Positions 16,601-25,309 of a stretch of DNA of 64,000 nucleotides are shown piece after piece (the first letter of the stretch is position 1; every line of letters begins with the position of its first letter). Below the pieces are notes generated by a model. It did no database searches. It was not told the origin of the DNA and was given only the letters and a program-made list of their open reading frames with translations. The stretch spans positions 124,001-188,000 of the forward strand of contig NZ_FOUX01000008.1 of assembly GCF_900114995.1 (NCBI RefSeq). Direction: 5' to 3'. The translations under genes were made by a program, and so were the position numbers. Source of the DNA: Chitinophaga sp. YR627 (lineage in GTDB: Bacteria; Bacteroidota; Bacteroidia; Chitinophagales; Chitinophagaceae).

Positions 16601-17053
16601 AACTCTGGCTATAAAGGTTTTGACCTGGTATTATTTGTACAGGGTGCAGCCGGTAACAAGATCTTCCAGGGCTTACGCCGTCTGGATATCGGTGCAGCAA
16701 ACTGGCAGACCAAAGCACTGGGCCGCTGGACAGGCGAAGGTTCTTCCAATGATTACCCACGTTTAACTACAAAAGACAACAACAGAAACTTCACGAACCC
16801 TTCAGATTTCTATCTGGAAGATGGCAGCTACTGCAGAATCAAATCCCTGCAACTTGGTTACTCCCTGCCTTCTTCACTCTTAAAGAAAGCGCATATCGAG
16901 CGATTCCGCGTGTATGTAATGAGCGAAAACCTGCTGACACTGACCAAATACACTGGTTATGATCCAGAGATCGGTGGTGGCGTATTTAGTATCGACAGAG
17001 GTATCTATCCTCAGGCACGCTCATTCATGTTAGGTGTAAATGCAACTTTCTAA
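13631..17053 (+). CDS. SusC/RagA TonB-linked outer-membrane transporter with STN domain (PUL 1)
   Basis: 1140 residues. A long basic N-terminus precedes the signal-peptide core (about 25-45, MKLTTFLLLVACLQISAKG). Then come an STN domain (about 48-118), a carboxypeptidase-like regulatory domain (about 133-210), the conserved VVVGYG segment, a plug (about 225-340) and the outer-membrane barrel ending in an aromatic C-terminus (NATF). It imports oligosaccharides through the TonB system; the STN domain allows signalling to FecR. The start at 13631 is favoured because ACAAAAGTATG also precedes the PUL 2 susC start. susD follows after 21 bases. Confidence 0.96.
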   Translation: MQLNFSGRTFRTRKNLSTKIVTVMKLTTFLLLVACLQISAKGVSQQISISEKKAPLKKVLRQVARQAGISIVYDETLLATANPVTIDIKNASVQEALEICLDNQPFDYSIDGTRIIVKSLPAGHKAAADTIITVTGRVVDEKGEPVPGVSVRVKDGTTGTATDGNGRFTLKAPSNGTLVFSALSFTPYTQAVGNGNLNIRLKSAETALTETVVVGYGVQKKSVVTGAISSVKAADLENQPITRVESALQGRTSGVTIASSSGQPGSGSAVRVRGLTTFNNNDPLWVVDGVVVDNGGIGYLNQYDIESIEVLKDAASQAIYGARAAAGVILVTTKKGKAGTLKVNYNGYYGTSAPARKLKLLDATQYATLRNEAAKAGGDASLPYADPQSYGKGTDWQDQIFNSSAKRQNHEVSISGGNDRSTFYSSFGYLKQDGIVATDISKYERVNFRLNSTHKLSQWVTFGQNVGYAYDKSIGLGNTNSEFGGPLASAINLDPITPVIVTDPNEAANYDPRTPTDGNGHYYGVSRALAQEITNPLAYIKTRLGNYGWSHNIVGNAYLEVSPIKGLKLRSTLGSKISFWGSESFTPISYLNPSTISSRTNFNRSSNSGYNWNLENTISYTRAFDKHNVTVLAGQGAYQDNHSRALNVTYWDLPVTNFKDASLNYNVAQDQRNAGGSENPDHRISSLFARVNYTYDEKYLAEAIVRRDGSSRFGSNNKYGVFPSFSLGWVASRENFWADNQIVNFLKFRGGYGVVGNDNIGDFAYLSTIGGGRNYSFGTGDTYLIGYSPNAPSNPDLKWESTSQTNIGFEATVIKDITVSFDWYKKATRDILQNPRIPLYVGAISNPAANVADMENTGVELELGYRKKLGEFDFSVNGNVSYLKNKVTNLGRGIQYLSGGQTLQSTSYPITRTAIGQPFNAFYGFKTNGIFQNQQEVDAYVGKDGKKLQPNAVPGDFRWVDVNGDGQLTDEGDRTFLGNPTPSWTYGFTLNSGYKGFDLVLFVQGAAGNKIFQGLRRLDIGAANWQTKALGRWTGEGSSNDYPRLTTKDNNRNFTNPSDFYLEDGSYCRIKSLQLGYSLPSSLLKKAHIERFRVYVMSENLLTLTKYTGYDPEIGGGVFSIDRGIYPQARSFMLGVNATF

Positions 17054-17074
17054 TTATTAAAAGCTGATTACAAA

Positions 17075-18616
17075 ATGAAAACAAGACAAATTCCATATAT
17101 CATCGCAATGGCCCTTGGTTTACAACTGGCCAGCGGTTGCCGCGATAGCTTTCTCGAAGTAAAACCAAAAGGTACTGACCTGGAGGCCAACTATTACCGT
17201 AACGCAACAGAAGCTTTTAATGGTTTGATTGCAGTATATGATGTAGTAGGCTGGCAGGGTGGTGGTTATGTCACCAAAGTAGGCGCACTGGATGCTGGTT
17301 CTGACGACCATCTGGCCGGCGGTGGTGGTCCTAACGACGTGTCTGCCTTCCAGGTATTCACCAACTACACCATGACCCCTGCACAGGGTCCACAGGAAGA
17401 ACTGTGGAAAAAAGGTTATGCAGGGATCTTCCGCGCGAATACCCTGCTGAACAAGCTGCCTGGTATCCCTATGGATGAAAATCTGAAGAAACGTTTTGAA
17501 GCAGAGTGTAAATTCCTGCGTGCGTTCTTCTATTTTGACCTGGTACGTTTATTCAAGAACATTCCGCTGCTGACTGCACCTGTATCCACTTCGGAAATGT
17601 ATAATGTGCTGCAGGCGCCTCCGGCTGATGTATACAACCAGATCATCGAAGATCTGAAAGCAGCGATCGCTGAAACCAATTTCCCTGATCAGGTACCTGT
17701 AGGTTCTGAAGGTGGCCGTGCCACCAGAGGTGCTGCACATGCACTGTTAGGCAAAGTTTACCTGTGGCAGGAGAGATGGGCTGAATCCGCAGCAGAATTT
17801 GCTGAGGTAAATGGCGCTACGCCAGGTCAGACCAGTGCGAAATATGGTTACAAACTGATGGATAATTTTGAAGACCTCTGGAAATTCAGCACTAATAAAT
17901 TCAATTCTGAGTCTATCCTGGAGGCGGCTTACAGCTCTAATTCAGGTGGTAACTGGGATTGCGTTGCATGTACTGAAGGTAACGTGCTGAACATCATGGT
18001 AGGCCCAAGAGGTTATAAAACACTGAAACCAACTGCTCCGGATATGGTTTCCGGCTGGAGCTTCCTGGTAGTAACTAAAAGTCTGTACGATGCGCTGCAT
18101 GGCGATCCACGCTTTAACTCAACCATCCTGGATATGGATAGCCTGAAAGCTGCTGGTATTGCAGATTATGCACCGGGTCATGATAATACCGGTTATTTCC
18201 TGAACAAATTTGCTGCTAAAATCGGCGATCAGTCCAAAGGACCTGGTAACAAAGAGCTGAACTATCCACAGAATCTGTATGAGATCCGTCTGGCAGATAC
18301 CTATCTGATGGAAGCAGAAGCACTGGTTAAATCTGGTCAGAGCGGCGCTACAGGTACACGTGCATATGCACTGCTGAATGCGGTACGCAGTCGTGTAGGA
18401 CTGAATCCGATCGAGGCTACTGACGACAACATCTTTAAAGAAAGACGTCTTGAACTGGCTGGTGAAGGTCATCGCTGGTTTGACCTGGTACGTACCAAGA
18501 GAGCTGTTGCTGCATTGGGCGGCCGTGGTTTCGTTGCCGGTAAAAACGAGATTCTGCCTATTCCATTACTGGAAATGGAGAACACGAAGATTGAGCAGAG
18601 CTCAGAATGGAAATAA
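17075..18616 (+). CDS. SusD/RagB glycan-binding lipoprotein (PUL 1)
   Basis: 513 residues with a lipoprotein signal (LASGC, Cys22). It has the SusD/RagB fold signatures: an N-terminal FLEVKPKG segment, the ALLGKVYLWQ tetratricopeptide helix in the middle, and a C-terminal ERRLELAGEGHRWFDLVRTK motif. It caps the SusC barrel on the cell surface and captures glycan for import. It lies 21 bases after susC, with the SusE-position gene 44 bases later. Confidence 0.96.
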   Translation: MKTRQIPYIIAMALGLQLASGCRDSFLEVKPKGTDLEANYYRNATEAFNGLIAVYDVVGWQGGGYVTKVGALDAGSDDHLAGGGGPNDVSAFQVFTNYTMTPAQGPQEELWKKGYAGIFRANTLLNKLPGIPMDENLKKRFEAECKFLRAFFYFDLVRLFKNIPLLTAPVSTSEMYNVLQAPPADVYNQIIEDLKAAIAETNFPDQVPVGSEGGRATRGAAHALLGKVYLWQERWAESAAEFAEVNGATPGQTSAKYGYKLMDNFEDLWKFSTNKFNSESILEAAYSSNSGGNWDCVACTEGNVLNIMVGPRGYKTLKPTAPDMVSGWSFLVVTKSLYDALHGDPRFNSTILDMDSLKAAGIADYAPGHDNTGYFLNKFAAKIGDQSKGPGNKELNYPQNLYEIRLADTYLMEAEALVKSGQSGATGTRAYALLNAVRSRVGLNPIEATDDNIFKERRLELAGEGHRWFDLVRTKRAVAALGGRGFVAGKNEILPIPLLEMENTKIEQSSEWK

Positions 18617-18660
18617 TCAAGGGGTACGAACAGCATTCATGACTTAACAAACAGCAACAA

Positions 18661-19518
18661 ATGAACTTTCACTATATCAGAAATACACGTACTATCGCAA
18701 TGGCAGCTCTGCTGGCCGGCGCTGTTTCTGCCTGCACGCCTGAGTCATCCGACAAAGGGCTGGGGCCTTTACCTACCGCCAGTTTTAACGCAGAACCACT
18801 GGCAGGAAATGCAAATAAAATCGTTGTATCAAACACTACTCCGGGTGGATTCCTCTTTGAATACAGCGATGATAACGGACACAAATCTACCCGCGAAAGA
18901 GATACACTCAGCTATTTTCAGAAAGGGGAATATACGATCCAGTTCACGGTTTTCACCAGCGGCGGTTTTGCTAAAGCGGTGAAGAAAGTAACCATTGCAC
19001 AAAATGCGCAGACCCGCGATATCCTGAAAGGTGGTGATATGGAAACAGGTAGTGAACAGTTCTGGACGCTACTGAATACAGGGGGGACACAAACCGCTAT
19101 TAAAATCGAAAATGGCGCAATGCATTTTGATAATACCGGTGATTCTAACGGCGCCATCTATCAGAAAGTAAGCGTGGTAGCTGGTAAGTCATATATATTC
19201 TCTGCAAAGGTAAGCGGCAATGGCGCCAGCAATTCCTGGTTTGAGATATACATTGACACAGCAGTTCCCAAGCAGGGTTCTGACTACAGCGGAAACAAAT
19301 ACATTTCCCTGAATACCTGGTCTGGCTGCGGCGCTGTGAAATTTGCAGGCGACCTCGCGACTATCGGTTGTGATGGTACCGGTAAGAACAAAAACGGTGT
19401 TATGTCGTTTACTAAAACAGGAGATATCTATATCGTTGTTAAAGCTGGTAGTGCCGGTGGTACACTGGGTACTGGTGGTGTTGTATTCGACGATGTAAAG
19501 TTCCTGGAAGAAATATAG
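18661..19518 (+). CDS. Surface glycan-binding lipoprotein in the SusE position (PKD-like plus CBM-like)
   Basis: 285 residues with a lipoprotein signal (VSACTP, Cys25). An Ig/PKD-like domain (about 38-115; SNTTPGGFLFEYSDDNGH, then GEYTIQFTVF) is followed by a jelly-roll carbohydrate-binding-like domain (about 118-285; ending GGVVFDDVKFLEEI). PKD-type lipoproteins in this position act as surface glycan-binding proteins in laminarin PULs of Bacteroidota. It is not itself an enzyme. Position and domains support the role; the ligand is inferred from the GH16 and GH30 genes that follow. Confidence 0.75.
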   Translation: MNFHYIRNTRTIAMAALLAGAVSACTPESSDKGLGPLPTASFNAEPLAGNANKIVVSNTTPGGFLFEYSDDNGHKSTRERDTLSYFQKGEYTIQFTVFTSGGFAKAVKKVTIAQNAQTRDILKGGDMETGSEQFWTLLNTGGTQTAIKIENGAMHFDNTGDSNGAIYQKVSVVAGKSYIFSAKVSGNGASNSWFEIYIDTAVPKQGSDYSGNKYISLNTWSGCGAVKFAGDLATIGCDGTGKNKNGVMSFTKTGDIYIVVKAGSAGGTLGTGGVVFDDVKFLEEI

Positions 19519-19530
19519 TTTAACCAATAG

Positions 19531-19674
19531 TTAGGAATTAAGAATCAGGAATTAAGAATATCATGTGCACAGCTTTTAATTAATACATGATTTAGTTAAA
19601 AGTCTGTTGCTCATAAGGTTGACATAAATTATCTATGGCTGACCAGTTCTTGATTGCTGATTCTTAATTCCTAA
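19531..19674. repeat. MITE-like inverted-repeat element inside PUL 1
   Basis: TTAGGAATTAAGAATCAG at 19531-19548 recurs inverted at 19657-19674. Including flanking bases the arms match at 26 of 28 positions (19531-19558 and 19647-19674). Inside is a second pair, ATCATG/CATGAT. The left arm also contains a direct repeat of GGAATTAAGAAT. It fills nearly all of the 179-base gap before the GH16 gene. It has no coding capacity. Confidence 0.7.
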
Positions 19675-19697
19675 TTTTTTTAAAATCATTTGCGCTT

Positions 19698-20558
19698 ATG
19701 AAAAGACTGAAATATCTCCCTTTTGTTCTGTTGGGCATAGCTATACTTTCCTGCTCAGGAAAAGGAGATGGTGGTGGAAGCTCACCTGATCCTGTTACGC
19801 CACAGGGCCCTGTTGATAAAGGCTGGACATTTGAAACAACTCCCGTATGGGCGGATGAATTTGATTACACCGGATTGCCGGATAATACCAAATGGGGATA
19901 TGACCTCGGTGGTGGCGGATGGGGAAACAATGAACTGGAGTATTATACTAACAGTCCTGATAACGCATCTGTAGCAAATGGCAAACTGACCATAACTGCC
20001 AGAAAAGAAGCAAAAGAGAACCGTAACTATACTTCTGCCCGCCTGGTAACCAGGGGGAAGGGTGACTTTCTGTACGGCCGCTTTGAGATCAAGGCAAAGC
20101 TGCCTGCCGGTAAAGGAACCTGGCCCGCTATCTGGATGTTGCCTACCGACTGGGCATATGGCGACTGGCCTAAATCAGGTGAGATCGATATTATGGAACA
20201 TGTGGGATATGATCCGGATGTAATCCATATTACTACACATACAGAGGCCTATTATTTCAAAATAGGTACACAGAAAACGGCTGTAAAGAAAATAGCGAAC
20301 GCTACCACGGATTATCATTTATATCGCGTGGACTGGACGCCTTATGCCATTACCGGATATATTGACAACCAGTTAATCTTCAAGTTCGTAAATGAAGGAA
20401 AAGGATATACCGTGTGGCCTTTCGACAAGAAATTCCATCTGTTGCTCAACATCGCTGTTGGCGGTGACTGGGGCGGCGCACAAGGTATGGATGATTCTAT
20501 TTATCCCGTTACCATGGATGTTGATTATGTCCGTGTTTATAAAATGATCGAAAAATGA
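19698..20558 (+). CDS. GH16 family beta-glucanase (laminarinase type), lipoprotein
   Basis: 286 residues with a lipoprotein signal (ILSCSG, Cys19) and a glycine/proline linker to about residue 40. The GH16 catalytic motif is GEIDIMEHVG: nucleophile E162, D164 and acid/base E167. The downstream region keeps aromatic cleft residues (W155-W157 area, DWTPYAITGYID, GGDWGG). GH16_3 members cleave internal beta-1,3 bonds in laminarin and fungal beta-glucan. As a lipoprotein beside SusCD it probably cuts polymer at the cell surface. Its stop overlaps the next ATG by four bases. Confidence 0.93.
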   Translation: MKRLKYLPFVLLGIAILSCSGKGDGGGSSPDPVTPQGPVDKGWTFETTPVWADEFDYTGLPDNTKWGYDLGGGGWGNNELEYYTNSPDNASVANGKLTITARKEAKENRNYTSARLVTRGKGDFLYGRFEIKAKLPAGKGTWPAIWMLPTDWAYGDWPKSGEIDIMEHVGYDPDVIHITTHTEAYYFKIGTQKTAVKKIANATTDYHLYRVDWTPYAITGYIDNQLIFKFVNEGKGYTVWPFDKKFHLLLNIAVGGDWGGAQGMDDSIYPVTMDVDYVRVYKMIEK

Positions 20559-22012
20559 TATTCCACTATAAAACCCGTATCAGCCTGACGGCTTTGCTGC
20601 TGTCCGGTGTGATCGCTTTTGCCAGCTGTAAGGATAATGGTACCGAAACCCCTGTCAGACCTGTTGATCCAACTGTAGAAAAAGACTCTACTGATGTGTT
20701 GATGTGGCTGACCAAAGGAGACCGATCTGTGCTCCTGAAGCAACAGAAAGTTAACCTGCTTTTTAAGGATACGCTGAATGTATATCCTACCATTAAAGTA
20801 GATGCTTCTCAAACATACCAGTCAATAGATGGCTTTGGTTACTGTCTGACCGACGGTAGCGCCATGCTGATCAATACACTGCCAGCTGATGCACAGGATG
20901 CATTGCTGAAAGAATTATTCCTGCCTGATACAGCGCATCTGGGTGTGAGCTACCTGCGCGTGAGCATTGGCGCCTCCGATCTGAGTGTGGCGCCCTTTAC
21001 CTACAATGATCTGCCGGCCGGACAAACGGACGTGGACATGACTAAATTCAGCATAGAGAAGGAAAGAAAAGACCTGTTGCCTATTCTGAAGAAAGTAGTG
21101 GCCCTGTCTCCCAATATTAAAATACTGGGTTCCCCCTGGTCGGCTCCTTCCTGGATGAAGACAAATAACGCCTCTAAAGGCGGTAGTCTGAAACCAGAAT
21201 ATTATGCCGCCTATGCCAGATATTTTGTGAAATATATCCAGGCAATGAAGGCGGAAGGCATTACCATCGATGCCATCACTCCACAGAATGAACCTTTGCA
21301 TGGTGGTAACAATCCAAGCATGGTGATGCAGGCCAATGAACAGGCTGATTTCGTTAAGAATCATCTGGGACCAGCCTTTAAAGCTGCCGGTCTGACCACC
21401 AAAATCATCGTGTATGATCATAATGCGGATAAACCGGAATACCCTGCTGCTATCCTGGGTGACGCTGCTGCCTATCCTTATGTGGATGGCTCGGCTTTCC
21501 ATCTCTATGGTGGCAGTATCACGGCACTGACACAGTTGCATGATGCTTATCCGGAGAAGAATATCTATTTCACTGAACAGTGGGTAGGTGGTCCTGGTAA
21601 TTTCGGTAATGATCTTCAATGGCATGTAAGTACCCTGATCGTTGGCGCTACCCGTAACTGGAGCCGTAATGTACTGGAGTGGAACCTGGCTGCTGACGCT
21701 AATTATGGTCCGCATACAGATGGTGGTTGTACTACCTGCCTGGGAGCTTTGACAATTGGTTCAGGAGTAATTCGTAACGTTGCATATTATATCATCGGAC
21801 ATGCCTCTAAATTTGTACGTCCGGGTGCTGTCAGGATCGCTTCTAATATCACCAGTCAGCTGGACAACGTGGCATTCAGAACACCTGATGGTAAGACTGC
21901 ACTGATCGTGGTGAATAGTGGGTCTACTCCACAGACGTTCAATATCCAGTATAACGGGAAAATCGTAACTACTTCCCTGACGAATGGAGCAGTAGCTACA
22001 TATATCTGGTAA
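20555..22012 (+). CDS. GH30 family glycoside hydrolase (beta-1,6-glucanase type), lipoprotein
   Basis: 485 residues with a lipoprotein signal (AFASCK, Cys25). It has the TIM-barrel GH30 signatures YQSIDGFGYCLTDGSA, then TPQNEPLHG with acid/base E246 and YFTEQWVG with nucleophile E341, and a C-terminal beta domain. GH30 subfamilies include endo-beta-1,6-glucanases and beta-glucosidases; with GH16 beside it, beta-1,6-linked side chains of laminarin or fungal glucan are the likely target. It is coupled to the GH16 gene by an ATGA overlap. The subfamily cannot be fixed by eye. Confidence 0.92.
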   Translation: MIFHYKTRISLTALLLSGVIAFASCKDNGTETPVRPVDPTVEKDSTDVLMWLTKGDRSVLLKQQKVNLLFKDTLNVYPTIKVDASQTYQSIDGFGYCLTDGSAMLINTLPADAQDALLKELFLPDTAHLGVSYLRVSIGASDLSVAPFTYNDLPAGQTDVDMTKFSIEKERKDLLPILKKVVALSPNIKILGSPWSAPSWMKTNNASKGGSLKPEYYAAYARYFVKYIQAMKAEGITIDAITPQNEPLHGGNNPSMVMQANEQADFVKNHLGPAFKAAGLTTKIIVYDHNADKPEYPAAILGDAAAYPYVDGSAFHLYGGSITALTQLHDAYPEKNIYFTEQWVGGPGNFGNDLQWHVSTLIVGATRNWSRNVLEWNLAADANYGPHTDGGCTTCLGALTIGSGVIRNVAYYIIGHASKFVRPGAVRIASNITSQLDNVAFRTPDGKTALIVVNSGSTPQTFNIQYNGKIVTTSLTNGAVATYIW

Positions 22013-22034
22013 CATTATAATTCAGTATTCATAG

Positions 22035-23492
22035 ATGAGAAAGTATGCTTTGATGGGCCTTTTGCTGGTAGCATATACCGGTTATGCAAAAAGTGAGGCC
22101 CTGAGTAACAGGAAGGATTCCACCCTCCGCAAAGGTGTGACGGTTTACACAACAGCCGAGAATACCAAACTGCGTTTGTCAGAAACAGCTACACTGTCTT
22201 TTGCCCCCATGAAGCAGCCGCTGGAAACAGAGGTCTGCATCTTTGTAGATCCTGCCAAAAGTTTCCAGACACTGACTGGTATCGGTGGCGCCCTGACAGA
22301 TGCTTCTGCGGAAGTATGGGCAAAACTGCCAAAAGAAAAACAACAGGAATTGCTGAAGGCGTATTACGATCCGGTGAATGGTATCGGTTATACTTTGGCA
22401 AGGACCAATATTCAGAGCTGCGATTTCTCCAGTGGTTCTTACAGCTATGTAAAGGAGAATGACAGCCTGTTAAAAACATTTAGTATTGAACATGACCAGC
22501 AGTATCGCATTCCTTTTATTAAGGCGGTGATAGGTGCTGCCGGTGGAAAGATACCATTGTATGTTAGTCCATGGAGCCCTCCGGCCTGGATGAAGGACAA
22601 CAACGACATGCTGCATGGCGGTAGACTGTTAGCAAAGTACTACCAGTCATGGGCCAACTTCTACGTGAAGTTTATCAAAGCTTATGAGGCACAGGGTATT
22701 CCTGTATGGGGCCTGACCGTACAGAATGAACCAATGGCTGTACAGAAATGGGAATCCTGTAATTATAGCGCTGAAGAGGAGAGAGATTTTATCAAGCGTT
22801 ATCTCGGGCCTACCTTACAGAAACAGGGTATGGCTGCTAAAAAACTGATCGCATGGGATCACAACCGCGATCAGGTATATCAGCGCGCCAGCACTATCTT
22901 AGAGGATCCTGCTGCTGCAAAGTATGTATGGGGTATCGGTTACCACTGGTATGAAACATGGACCGGCAGCAATATGATGTTTGACAACGTACGTCGTGTG
23001 GCAGAAACATTCCCGGGTAAGAACCTTGTATTTACAGAAGGCTGTGTAGAGTCTTTCAAATACAACCGTATCAATGAATGGTTCCTTGGAGAGCGCTATG
23101 GTCTTTCTCTGGTGAATGATTTCAACAATGGTACTGTTGCCTGGACTGACTGGAACATCCTGCTGGATGAGAATGGTGGTCCTAATCACGTAGGTAACTT
23201 CTGTTTTGCACCTGTGCATGCAGATACAAAGACCGGAGAACTGATCTACACAAATGCTTATTACTACCTGGGGCATTTTTCCAAATTCATCCGTCCGGGT
23301 GCTAAGCGTGTAATCGCTTCTTCTAACAGAACGGATCTGCAAACGACTGCATTTATCAACAAAGATGGTAAACTGGCAGTTGTGGTACTGAACCTGTCTG
23401 ATAAGGAGATCCCTTATAAACTGTGGATAAAAGGAGCCGCAGCAGCTGCAAACAGTCTGCCGCATTCCATTGCCACCCTGATCGTTGACTAA
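22035..23492 (+). CDS. GH30 family glycoside hydrolase, second enzyme, periplasmic
   Basis: 485 residues with a standard signal peptide (about 1-18, AYTGYA) and no lipobox, so a soluble periplasmic enzyme is likely. The GH30 motifs are FQTLTGIGGALTDASA, LTVQNEPMAV with acid/base E232, and LVFTEGCVES with nucleophile E335. It is clearly diverged from the preceding GH30, so it is not a recent duplicate. A surface GH30 plus a periplasmic GH30 suggests staged cleavage. It ends PUL 1; a terminator follows at 23517. Confidence 0.93.
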   Translation: MRKYALMGLLLVAYTGYAKSEALSNRKDSTLRKGVTVYTTAENTKLRLSETATLSFAPMKQPLETEVCIFVDPAKSFQTLTGIGGALTDASAEVWAKLPKEKQQELLKAYYDPVNGIGYTLARTNIQSCDFSSGSYSYVKENDSLLKTFSIEHDQQYRIPFIKAVIGAAGGKIPLYVSPWSPPAWMKDNNDMLHGGRLLAKYYQSWANFYVKFIKAYEAQGIPVWGLTVQNEPMAVQKWESCNYSAEEERDFIKRYLGPTLQKQGMAAKKLIAWDHNRDQVYQRASTILEDPAAAKYVWGIGYHWYETWTGSNMMFDNVRRVAETFPGKNLVFTEGCVESFKYNRINEWFLGERYGLSLVNDFNNGTVAWTDWNILLDENGGPNHVGNFCFAPVHADTKTGELIYTNAYYYLGHFSKFIRPGAKRVIASSNRTDLQTTAFINKDGKLAVVVLNLSDKEIPYKLWIKGAAAAANSLPHSIATLIVD

Positions 23493-23516
23493 CTAGTGGA
23501 CAACATCATACATACA

Positions 23517-23545
23517 AAAGGCCCGCCAACTGGCGGGCCTTTTTT
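23517..23545 (+). terminator. Terminator between convergent PUL 1 and PUL 2
   Basis: AAAGGCCCGCC pairs with GGCGGGCCTTT around loop AACT, followed by T6. The stem is GC-rich. With A-rich flanking on the left it may also serve the minus-strand susD. Confidence 0.92.
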
Positions 23546-23651
23546 CATCACTCTTTGTTCCAGTCAGTTATTCTTCAACTCAACTGATGGTTTCCGTTTA
23601 AACTAAACTTCACTTTTGACAATCCTAACGTCCAAGCGTTATATCGGGTAA

Positions 23652-25292
23652 CTATTGTGCATCCCACCACAGTCTGGTAGCGCCATTGTCTGGTCCGTTC
23701 AGCAGCGTAATCGCTTTCTGTACTTCTGCATTATTGGTGTTATACTCGTTCTGTGGGAAAGGTAAACGTCTGATCTGTGTAGCTGAGCTGATCACACCAC
23801 CGCTGAAGTTATTCACAACAGGGAACAGTTTTGGATAACCGGTACGGCGGAATTCAGTCCATGCCTCCTGTCCTTCAGGGAACATCGCGATCCATTTCTG
23901 GGTGCTGATACGTTCTCTTTTTACAGCTTCCAGTGCTGCATCATCCCATTTCACAGTGATCTCAGAAGGAGCTGGCGCATTGGCTGCGCTGTTCTTCGGA
24001 TCTGTGAATCCAGCTGGTTTGTGGGTATTGTCGCTCAGGTAAGAACCTGCGTTTACACCCCACTGCGCCATGGAAGTGGTGATACCATTTTCATACAGGG
24101 TCTGTACAGATCCACCTGCATTTGCCCATCCATTGAGGGAAGCTTCTGCTCTCAGGAAATATACTTCGGCAGCAGTCATGATCTGTGTCGGAGTGGTCAG
24201 AGAGAAGGAAGGAGTACCGTTTGCCACATTCAGGTTGGAGTAACCGGTATAGTCGCCTTTAGCAGCGCTACCGCCTACAGAACCGATGCGGATACCCTGG
24301 TATCTGGAAGCGAAGGTGGTATCGGTAGATTTATCGAAATATTTGCTGATACGTGGATCCTGATAACCATCCATGTAGCTGATGATAGAAGCACCGATAC
24401 GGATATCAGCCCAGTTCAGTGCGATAAACACCAGTGGGTTGCTGAAACCGGAACCGGGGATCTTCACTTTCATGTTGCCGCTATTATCAGTGATCACACC
24501 ACCATTGGCAGGGTCCATTGCTTTTTCAGCTTCTTGTTTTGCCAGTGCAGGAGCAGCTTTTACGATGTGCATAGCGAGACGCAGACGTAAGCTATTTGCA
24601 AATTGCAACCATTTTGTAAAGTCGCCATCGTATACAAGGTCGAAACGCGAGAAAGAGAATGGCAGTGGTTTATTTACACCATTGATCTGATCACGCAGAT
24701 TGGTAGAAGCGCTGTCAAGTTCAAGGAAGAAACGTTTGTATATATCTTCCTGGCTATCGTAAGGAATATTGCTCTTGTCAGAACCTGCTTTGCTATACGG
24801 AACAGGACCGTAGATATCGGTAACACGACTCATACCGGTTACCTGCAGTATCTGAGCAACGGCCCATACTGCAGGATATTCGGTGTTCACTCCATTTACA
24901 CGCAGTCTGTTAACGGAAGACATGATATTCAGGTAACCTACCTTGAATGGTTCGCCGTTCCAGCCGCTGATAAGGGAGTAGGAGAGGTTGTTTTGTCCGC
25001 CGTTAAATGGGTTCGGCGACATAAAGTAACCTGAATAGCAGTCTGCATTCAGATTTTGTTGTAACTGATAAGAGTTTGGATCACCACCATCAGAGAAGTT
25101 GATAATGGAGCGCTGTGCCCTTGTAAGGAATGCGCCGATGTCGTTAAAATCTCCTTTCAGATCATCCGGGCTGATGCCGGTATTATCTGTGTTATATAAT
25201 TCGTAGTTCTTGGTACATGCGCTGGCGCCGAGCAATACTGCCGCTGCGATCACCCACATGCTTTTTTTATAGTAGCGTTTCATTTTTTTCAT
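23652..25292 (-). CDS. SusD-like lipoprotein (SusD-like_2 group), PUL 2
   Basis: 546 residues with a lipoprotein signal (GASACTKN, Cys26). It belongs to the SusD/RagB superfamily in its second large subgroup: DLKGDFNDIGAFLTRAQR near the N-terminus, the YGPVPYSKAG loop, and the C-terminal ERISTQKWIAMFPEGQEAWTEFRRTGYP motif. The signature is clearly different from the PUL 1 SusD. It lies 17 bases after its susC. No glycosidase gene follows on this strand, so its substrate cannot be read from neighbours. Confidence 0.94.
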   Translation of the reverse strand: MKKMKRYYKKSMWVIAAAVLLGASACTKNYELYNTDNTGISPDDLKGDFNDIGAFLTRAQRSIINFSDGGDPNSYQLQQNLNADCYSGYFMSPNPFNGGQNNLSYSLISGWNGEPFKVGYLNIMSSVNRLRVNGVNTEYPAVWAVAQILQVTGMSRVTDIYGPVPYSKAGSDKSNIPYDSQEDIYKRFFLELDSASTNLRDQINGVNKPLPFSFSRFDLVYDGDFTKWLQFANSLRLRLAMHIVKAAPALAKQEAEKAMDPANGGVITDNSGNMKVKIPGSGFSNPLVFIALNWADIRIGASIISYMDGYQDPRISKYFDKSTDTTFASRYQGIRIGSVGGSAAKGDYTGYSNLNVANGTPSFSLTTPTQIMTAAEVYFLRAEASLNGWANAGGSVQTLYENGITTSMAQWGVNAGSYLSDNTHKPAGFTDPKNSAANAPAPSEITVKWDDAALEAVKRERISTQKWIAMFPEGQEAWTEFRRTGYPKLFPVVNNFSGGVISSATQIRRLPFPQNEYNTNNAEVQKAITLLNGPDNGATRLWWDAQ

Positions 25293-25309
25293 TTTAGTGG
25301 CAACAATGA

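Noticed and set aside
20915..21715. Long minus-strand frame (266 codons) opposite the first GH30 gene, and similar long antisense frames inside susC and susD genes
   Set aside because: They lie opposite well-supported genes, have cysteine/histidine-rich low-quality products and no start context; codon bias of the real strand produces them.
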